Origin: Opitutia bacterium
GTDB taxonomy: Bacteria; Verrucomicrobiota; Verrucomicrobiia; Opitutales; JANYDI01
DNA: 11,219 nucleotides
Assembly: GCA_025363695.1 (NCBI GenBank)
Contig: JANYDI010000028.1
Span: forward strand, 1 to 11,219
Direction: 5' to 3'
How positions within the stretch are numbered: position 1 is the stretch's first letter; every line of letters begins with the position of its first letter. Below the pieces are notes generated by a model. The model had not been told where the DNA came from. It did no database searches and worked only from the letters and a program-made list of their open reading frames with translations. The position numbers and the translations under genes are program-made. Positions 7,793 through 11,219 of the stretch are shown in pieces.

Positions 7793-8055
7793 AAACCACA
7801 AAATGAGAGCCCTGAAGGGGCGAATGCTTGTCAGCCCAGGGCGTAAGCCCTGGGTTTACGGGAAAAAACAAACCAGAGCCCTACAGGGGCGATTCATTAA
7901 AATGTATCAAATTTATCTAAAAATTAACTATGGGCAATATATCAGGTTTAATGAATCGCCCCTGTAGGGCTCTAAATCTGTTTTCCATACCAAACCCAGG
8001 GCTTACGCCCTGGGCTACGATATGCCGCCCCTTCAGGGCTCTCATTTTGTGGTTT
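7793..8055. repeat. Element B, copy 3 (type II ends)
   Basis: The outer arms differ from copies 1, 2 and 5: AAACCACAAAATGAGAGCCC at the left and the complement at the right (ending 8055). The inner hairpins CCCAGGGC-GTAA-GCCCTGGG and mirror, and the core arms beginning GAGCCCTACAGGGGCGATTC, are the same family. The AT-rich centre (7891-7927) is identical over 37 bases to 10612-10648 in copy 4. Confidence 0.88.
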
Positions 8056-8070
8056 GATTTTAAATAATTG

Positions 8071-8125
8071 TTTATCAACTCTAACGGATCTATAAAAACA
8101 GATTTTAATTGATCACACGCCCTAG
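8071..8125 (+). repeat. Element C right part, island III
   Basis: TTTATCAACTCTAACGGATC at the left and TTAATTGATCACACGCCCTA at the right match 174-233 of copy 1 with a few differences and a short deletion. The right arm pairs with 7763-7783 across element B. Confidence 0.65.
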
Positions 8126-8133
8126 CATTCCCC

Positions 8134-8257
8134 GATTGCGAAGCGATCCGGGAGGCCTTAGTATGCTCTACCAGGTAGGCAATTTTACTAAAATGCGCTA
8201 GCATTTTATAAAATTGCCTACCTGTAGGGGATCCTAAGGGGCGCAAGCGCCCCTTAG
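8134..8257 (-). repeat. Element A, copy 5 (inverted orientation)
   Basis: The end hairpin GATTGC-GAA-GCGATC is at 8134-8148 and the main hairpin at 8172-8224 (CAGGTAGGCAATTTTACTAA and complement, inner AAAATGC...GCATTTT). A perfect outer hairpin lies at 8234-8257 (CTAAGGGGCGC-AA-GCGCCCCTTAG). It faces the 3' end of the methyltransferase gene, with only a (CTTC)n tract between. Confidence 0.88.
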
Positions 8258-8277
8258 CCCTTCCTTCCTTCCTTCCT
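8258..8277 (+). repeat. CTTC tetranucleotide tract
   Basis: Four to five CTTC units (GCCCTTCCTTCCTTCCTTCC) lie directly between the outer hairpin of element A copy 5 and the stop codon of the methyltransferase gene. Such short tandem repeats can vary in length by slippage. It lies in the 3' untranslated region, so an effect on coding is not expected. Confidence 0.8.
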
Positions 8278-9168
8278 CTACTCCTTCCACGCCCACAGTG
8301 CTTCGAAGGCGCTGCCCATCTGCAACAGGAGGCCCTTGAGGGCCTGGAGGGTGGGGTCGAAGGGAGGGGCTTTTGTAATGAGATTTTGGATTTTTTGGTT
8401 GGCGTGGTGCATGAAGAAGCTTTCTTGGCGTTGGCGGGTAGGGTGGTGCATGAGGGCTTCGAGGCGATCCCAGCAGACGTGGCAGGTGAGGTCGCAGCTG
8501 CCAGGATTCTCGAGCAGGTTTGCTTGCTGCTTGTGGCCGTGATAGGCTCGGGCGCTGCCTTGCGGGGTGTCGTACAGAAGGCTTTCCCAGGTTTTTCCGT
8601 AGTCGAAGGTTAGGAAAAAACCTTGCCAGGGTTGGGCTAAAAGGCCTTCGAGGAGCTGTTCGGCTTCAAGAGATATATCGAGGCAATAGCCCTCTATGTG
8701 GCGGGAAGGGAGTTTTTGTACAAAGGCTTGCGCAGGGCTGGAAATGTGTTCTAGTAGGACTTCTTGGTTGTCGTGTACGCCGAGTTCACGCCATTGGCCG
8801 TTGGTGTAGCGAAAGCGGTGAAAAGGCTGAGCATCGAGAAGTTCGTTAGAAAAAACGATGGCCTTGGGCGGAATAATGAGCGGCTGGCCAAGCTTGAGCG
8901 TTAGGCTCTGGTCAAAAGGCGAAGATTTTGCAAAAAGGCCTTGACCGGGTTCGGCTCCAATCTCGACAAAGACGTAATCAGCAAAGCACCTCGGCCCTAG
9001 TAAGCTTTCAAGGCTCGCAGCAACGAGCGCTCCAAACAAAGGCCCGAGGCTGTAGGCGGTATAAAAGTCTGTTCCAGGGGCTTTGCCTACGCGCTTTTTG
9101 TCTTGCCGATAATAGCCATTGGGGCCATAGAGGGCCTCACGGGTAAACTCAGCAAAACTGATGGGCAC
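8278..9168 (-). CDS. MidA/NDUFAF7-family SAM-dependent methyltransferase (COG1565, DUF185)
   Basis: The 296-residue protein is a class I methyltransferase of the family whose mitochondrial member NDUFAF7 methylates an arginine of complex I. The bacterial substrate is unknown. Motifs seen are ISFAEFTREALYGPNGYY (3-20), GTDFYTAYSLGPLFG (32-46), VEIGAEPGQG (68-77, the SAM-binding loop), FSNELLDAQPFHRF (106-119), LTFDYGK (186-192) and ARAYHGH...NPGSCDLTCHV (206-231), then MGSAFEALWAWKE at the end. It is shorter than many members (about 340-400), but both ends match the family, so I see no truncation. The start is GTG, 11 bases after the rpsU stop, with no Shine-Dalgarno, and it is probably translated by coupling to rpsU. 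The stop abuts a CTTC repeat. Confidence 0.88.
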   Translation of the reverse strand: MPISFAEFTREALYGPNGYYRQDKKRVGKAPGTDFYTAYSLGPLFGALVAASLESLLGPRCFADYVFVEIGAEPGQGLFAKSSPFDQSLTLKLGQPLIIPPKAIVFSNELLDAQPFHRFRYTNGQWRELGVHDNQEVLLEHISSPAQAFVQKLPSRHIEGYCLDISLEAEQLLEGLLAQPWQGFFLTFDYGKTWESLLYDTPQGSARAYHGHKQQANLLENPGSCDLTCHVCWDRLEALMHHPTRQRQESFFMHHANQKIQNLITKAPPFDPTLQALKGLLLQMGSAFEALWAWKE

Positions 9169-9179
9169 AGCAAGTAATA

Positions 9180-9380
9180 TTACATGTTGCGATAACGTTC
9201 ACGCAGCATGTTATTAAAGTCAGCGACTTGCTTTTTACGCCGGCGCACTTGGGCTGGCTTTGTAAAATAGCGACGCTCACGGACCTGATTGATAATATCC
9301 TCGGCAAGTAACTTGCGCTTGAGACGGCGCAGGCCTTTTTCTACTGATTCACCTTTACGTATTTTGACTTCGACAGACAT
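9180..9380 (-). CDS. rpsU: Small ribosomal subunit protein bS21
   Basis: This is a 66-residue basic protein (SVEVKIRKGESVEKGLRRLKR near the N-terminus, then RERRYFTKPAQVRRRKKQ) with the bS21 pattern of conserved ES-E-LRR-KRK and RRYFTKP. bS21 binds the 30S platform near the 3' end of 16S rRNA and assists initiation. A longer reading frame reaches 9461 but runs into the tRNA, so the ATG at 9380 is the start. The leader between the tRNA CCA end and this ATG is 19 bases and ends in eight T residues, with no Shine-Dalgarno. A U-rich leader of this kind could bind bS1, which is inference. It is followed after 11 bases by the MidA-like gene. Confidence 0.95.
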   Translation of the reverse strand: MSVEVKIRKGESVEKGLRRLKRKLLAEDIINQVRERRYFTKPAQVRRRKKQVADFNNMLRERYRNM

Positions 9381-9399
9381 AAAAAAAACTTTAGACACG

Positions 9400-9476
9400 T
9401 GGCACGCCCCATAGGGGTCGAACCTATAACCTCCTGATCCGTAGTCAGGTGCTCTATCCAATTGAGCTAGGGGCGC
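9400..9476 (-). tRNA. tRNA-Arg (anticodon ACG)
   Basis: The 77-base cloverleaf reads from 9476 down. The acceptor is GCGCCCC with GGGGCGT, with a G-U first pair. The D arm is GCTC/GAGC and the anticodon stem CCTGA/TCAGG, with loop CTACGGA giving anticodon ACG (read as ICG after deamination, decoding CGU, CGC and CGA). The variable loop is five bases. The T arm is ATAGG-TTCGACC-CCTAT. The discriminator is G73 and CCA is encoded at 9402-9400. It lies 19 bases before the rpsU start on the same strand, so both probably share a transcript, and tRNA 3' maturation would create the rpsU mRNA 5' end. Confidence 0.96.
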
Positions 9477-9500
9477 ACAAACGCGAAGAAGTACCCATCA

Positions 9501-9528
9501 TTTATATTTTTTAGAAAAATTCAAGCAA
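9501..9528 (-). promoter_or_regulatory. Probable promoter for tRNA-Arg - rpsU - methyltransferase
   Basis: On the minus strand, -35 TTGCTT (9528-9523) and -10 TATAAA (9506-9501) are separated by a 16-base AT-rich spacer. Initiation about seven bases past the -10 would leave roughly an 18-base leader before the tRNA 5' end at 9476. The position fits a stable-RNA promoter. The -35 is a 4/6 match at best. Confidence 0.5.
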
Positions 9529-9532
9529 AATC

Positions 9533-9550
9533 TTTAGAACAGGTTCTAAA
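9533..9550 (-). terminator. Perfect hairpin right after the plsY stop (weak terminator candidate)
   Basis: TTTAGAAC-AG-GTTCTAAA is a perfect eight-pair hairpin that begins two bases past the plsY stop. The following minus-strand sequence (GATTTTGC) has only four T residues and the stem is AT-rich, so termination would be inefficient. It may instead be an operator-like inverted repeat, since it lies a few bases upstream of the tRNA promoter -35. Confidence 0.35.
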
Positions 9551-9552
9551 AT

Positions 9553-10146
9553 CTAAGGCGACTTTGTGAAACGATGCTCCACGCCCTGGGCCAAGCGTTT
9601 TATATTGGCTCGATGGCGCCAAATCACCCAAACAGCTATCGTCAAGGCCGTGAGGACATCCAATTTTGGCTTCTTGAGCAGCCAGGCCCAAAAAGGTAAA
9701 CTCGCGCTCATCGCCATAGACGCCAGCGATACGTAGCGAAACAGCCCAAAAACCCCCAACCAAACCCCCAATCCAAGCGCTAAAACACTGGGCATCAGCC
9801 CGCAGAGCCCTCCAATAGCTGCAGCCATCCCTTTGCCGCCTTTAAAGCGCAAAAAACACGAATAGCTGGTGCCCAAAAGCACCGCCATGAGGCCCAAAAC
9901 GGGCAATATCCCCGCCTCCCCGCCAAAAACCCAAGCAGGCCAGCTGGTCGCCAAAAACCCTTTCAGCGCATCCAAAAAAAACACCAGGCGCCCAGGCCCT
10001 TTTCCCAAAATCCGCCGTACATTCGTGGCTCCAGGGTTCCCGCTGCCCTGGCTCAGGATGTCCACCCCGTAGTGCCTCGCCACCACAACAGCCCAGGGAA
10101 GCGACCCCAAAAGATACCCCAAAAACCCCACAGTAATACTCTCCAT
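9553..10146 (-). CDS. plsY: Acyl-phosphate:glycerol-3-phosphate acyltransferase
   Basis: The 197-residue polytopic inner-membrane enzyme transfers an acyl group from acyl-phosphate (made by PlsX) to glycerol-3-phosphate, giving lysophosphatidate, the first step of phospholipid synthesis. Hallmarks are GSGNPGATNVRR (34-45, phosphate loop), LDALKG (58-63), FKGGKGMAAA (101-110, the second conserved motif) and WRHRANIKRL (176-185). Five or so hydrophobic segments lie at about 4-24, 54-74, 82-98, 110-138 and 140-158, with another near 164-176. The ATG at 10146 is chosen because GGAG lies six bases upstream. An ATG at 10152 is a close alternative, while a frame open to 10254 would translate the purine repeat. 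Length is typical. Its leader is separated from the upstream island by a purine tract. Confidence 0.95.
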   Translation of the reverse strand: MESITVGFLGYLLGSLPWAVVVARHYGVDILSQGSGNPGATNVRRILGKGPGRLVFFLDALKGFLATSWPAWVFGGEAGILPVLGLMAVLLGTSYSCFLRFKGGKGMAAAIGGLCGLMPSVLALGLGVWLGVFGLFRYVSLASMAMSASLPFWAWLLKKPKLDVLTALTIAVWVIWRHRANIKRLAQGVEHRFTKSP

Positions 10147-10197
10147 CAGCATCTCCAAGTTATGTGTAAATTTTTTAAAAAGAGCAAGGTTTAAGTG

Positions 10198-10235
10198 AAG
10201 GGCCAAGGGAAAGGGAAAGGAAAGGGAAGGGAAGT
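10198..10235 (+). repeat. Purine-only G-rich tract upstream of plsY
   Basis: The run GGGAAAGGGAAAGGAAAGGG and its continuation contain five GGG triplets (10200, 10207, 10213, 10224, 10229) with short A-rich spacers. It is nearly all purine on the plus strand, so it could form G-quadruplex or triplex structures. It abuts the outer hairpin of element A copy 6, like the tracts at 2322-2370 and 8258-8277. The plsY leader therefore reads as a pyrimidine tract. Confidence 0.6.
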
Positions 10236-10241
10236 AAAAGG

Positions 10242-10364
10242 CCAAGGGGAGCAAGCTCCCCTTGGATCCCCTTTCCGATAGCGATTTTGCAAAATACTAC
10301 GTATTTTGACAAAATCGCTATCGGGATAGGCTATACAAGGCACCCTCCGGATCGCTTCGCGATC
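10242..10364 (+). repeat. Element A, copy 6
   Basis: The outer hairpin is at 10242-10265 (CCAAGGGGAGC-AA-GCTCCCCTTGG) and the main hairpin at 10275-10324 (CCGATAGCGATTTTGCAAAA and complement, with inner AATAC-TAC-GTATT). The end hairpin GATCGC-TTC-GCGATC is at 10350-10364, and the shared TATACAAGGCACCC segment precedes it. The outer hairpin faces the plsY start, repeating the orientation rule of all other copies. Confidence 0.88.
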
Positions 10365-10387
10365 GAAGCCACACTTTTTAGGCATTT

Positions 10388-10434
10388 TTAGGGCGTGTTT
10401 TAATGGATTCGTTAGGGTTGGTGTGATTTATCAA
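10388..10434 (-). repeat. Element C fragment, copy 3 (inverted)
   Basis: TAGGGCGTGTTTTAATGGAT begins like the C arm, and GGATTCGTTAGGGTTG is the complement of the CAACCCTAACGGATCC segment of copy 1 with one difference. TTATCAATAT follows. It appears degraded or rearranged. Confidence 0.5.
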
Positions 10435-10504
10435 TATAAGCCCACAAAATTTTGCCTTGAAAAATCACATCAAAATGGTCGTATTGTATTTTTTATATAA
10501 AAAC

Positions 10505-10808
10505 AAACCACAAAATGAGAGCCCTGAAGGGGCGAATGATGGATAGCCCAGGGCGACTCTTGGGTCGCCCTGGGTTTACGGGTAAAAAACAAACCAGAGC
10601 CCTACAGGGGTGATTCATTAAAATGTATCAAATTTATCTAAAAATTAATAAACTATTGCAATAAATCTTTTAAAATATACGCTATATATGGGCTTTGAGA
10701 ATCGCCCCTGTAGGGCTCTAAATCTCTACCTACCAGAACCCAGGGCGACCCAAGAGTCGCCCTGGGCTATTCATCATTCGCCCCTACAGGGCTCTCATTT
10801 TGTGGATT
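10505..10808. repeat. Element B, copy 4 (type II ends, altered flanking hairpins)
   Basis: The ends match copy 3 (AAACCACAAAATGAGAGCCC). The flanking hairpins are different: GCGACTCTTGGGTCGC replaces GCGTAAGC at the left, and the exact complement GCGACCCAAGAGTCGC replaces GCTTACGC at the right. The central 10612-10648 stretch is identical to copy 3, after which the cores diverge. It is the longest copy. Confidence 0.87.
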
Positions 10809-10842
10809 GTTATTGATAAACCCCATAAATTTAACAATTAAT

Positions 10843-11074
10843 CAAGCCACACTTAAGGAGGCCTGAAGGGCCGGCAGATACGTAGCCCAGGGCGTAAGCC
10901 CTGGGTTAGGCATGGAAAACAGACCAGAGCCCTGTAAGGGCGGCACACTAGAAAATTCCAGAAAATAGGAGTGTCGCCCCTGTAGGGCTCAAAATCTTTT
11001 TTTACCGTAAACCCAGGGCTCACGCCCTGGGCTACGTATCTGCCGGCCCTTCAGGCCTCCTTAAGTGTGTTTTT
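10843..11074. repeat. Element B, copy 5 (type I ends)
   Basis: The ends AGCCACACTTAAGGAGGCCT and complement, and the hairpins with GCGTAAGC and GCTCACGC, match copy 1. The core GAGCCCTGTAAGGGCGGCAC also follows copy 1 closely. It lies only about 35 bases from copy 4, making a mixed-type tandem pair. The bases after it (11077-11094) match bases 1-18 of the window, so position 1 probably lies just outside another B copy. Confidence 0.88.
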
Positions 11075-11126
11075 AATCAACAACTTAGGCACTCTATCAG
11101 CCCCAACCTCTCATTTACGCCCTAAA

Positions 11127-11193
11127 CTTTTTTTGAAAAAAATTTAATTTTTTTTAAAAAACTCCTTGACAATCGATATTTTTTTGGTATAAT
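11127..11193 (+). promoter_or_regulatory. Strong consensus sigma-70-type promoter with AT-rich upstream tract
   Basis: A perfect -35 TTGACA (11166-11171) and a perfect -10 TATAAT (11188-11193) are separated by 16 bases. Upstream, 11127-11161 is almost pure A/T with alternating A- and T-tracts, like an UP element or intrinsic curvature. Transcription would start near 11200 and run off the right edge, into GGGGACAGGGACAAATCCC. No gene on the plus strand in this window uses it. A stable RNA or a mobile element are the main candidates. Confidence 0.7.
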
Positions 11194-11219
11194 TATGGGG
11201 ACAGGGACAAATCCCAGTT

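Noticed and set aside
7917..8246. 109-residue minus-strand reading frame in island III
   Set aside because: It reads through element B, C and A copies; its open frame follows the repeats and has no plausible start signal.
9381..9461. N-terminal extension of rpsU to 9461
   Set aside because: It would translate the tRNA-Arg; bS21 normally begins at the MSVEVKI-like start.
9400..9476. tRNA-Arg as an integration attachment site
   Set aside because: No integrase gene and no duplicated tRNA 3' end are visible in the window.
10147..10254. N-terminal extension of plsY to 10254
   Set aside because: The added 36 residues translate the purine repeat, while the ATG at 10146 has GGAG at good spacing and gives the usual PlsY N-terminus.
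249..11074. CRISPR array
   Set aside because: The repeats are large palindromes with irregular spacing between genes, not short direct repeats with uniform spacers, and no cas genes are present.

Overview
This is a bacterial chromosomal window of about 50% GC. All eight recognisable protein genes and one tRNA lie on the minus strand, in three blocks separated by unusually long, repeat-filled intergenic islands. The gene set (type II secretion/type IV pilus-like assembly genes in the order L-M-D-C-E, a MidA-like methyltransferase beside rpsU, and plsY) together with the abundance of large palindromic intergenic repeats suggests a Gram-negative bacterium. My best guess is the PVC group (Verrucomicrobiota or Lentisphaerota-like). 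That placement is inference from gene content, not from a marker gene tree.

Layout from left to right: 1-650 repeat island I; 651-2321 gspE ATPase; 2322-2935 repeat island II; 2936-7697 a tight four-gene operon, read right to left as GspL/PilMN-like, GspM/PilO-like, GspD secretin, GspC/PilP-like; 7698-8277 repeat island III; 8278-9476 tRNA-Arg(ACG), rpsU and a MidA-like methyltransferase, read right to left; 9553-10146 plsY; 10147-11110 repeat island IV; 11126-11219 an AT-rich tract plus a perfect-consensus promoter reading off the right edge.

The secretion genes would build an envelope-spanning machine. The L- and M-like proteins form an inner-membrane platform, the C/P-like protein bridges the periplasm, the secretin makes the outer-membrane pore, and GspE supplies cytoplasmic ATPase power. 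No polytopic platform protein (GspF) or pseudopilin is present in the window. The rpsU block is translation-related housekeeping, and plsY makes the first acylated phospholipid precursor.

The most notable content is non-coding. Two main repeat families and one minor one build every island. Element A (about 120 bp, six copies) is three hairpins in a row and always has its 'CCAAGGGG...CCCCTTGG' hairpin facing the adjacent gene. Element B (about 220-305 bp, five copies) is a nested palindrome whose halves each contain smaller hairpins. Element C carries a GGGCGTGTGAACAATTAA-like arm. The two fully visible inter-gene islands with both A copies have the symmetrical plan A-B-A'. Stem sequences differ between copies, but both arms change together, so pairing is kept. 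This points either to selection on folded DNA/RNA or to copying through a hairpin intermediate.
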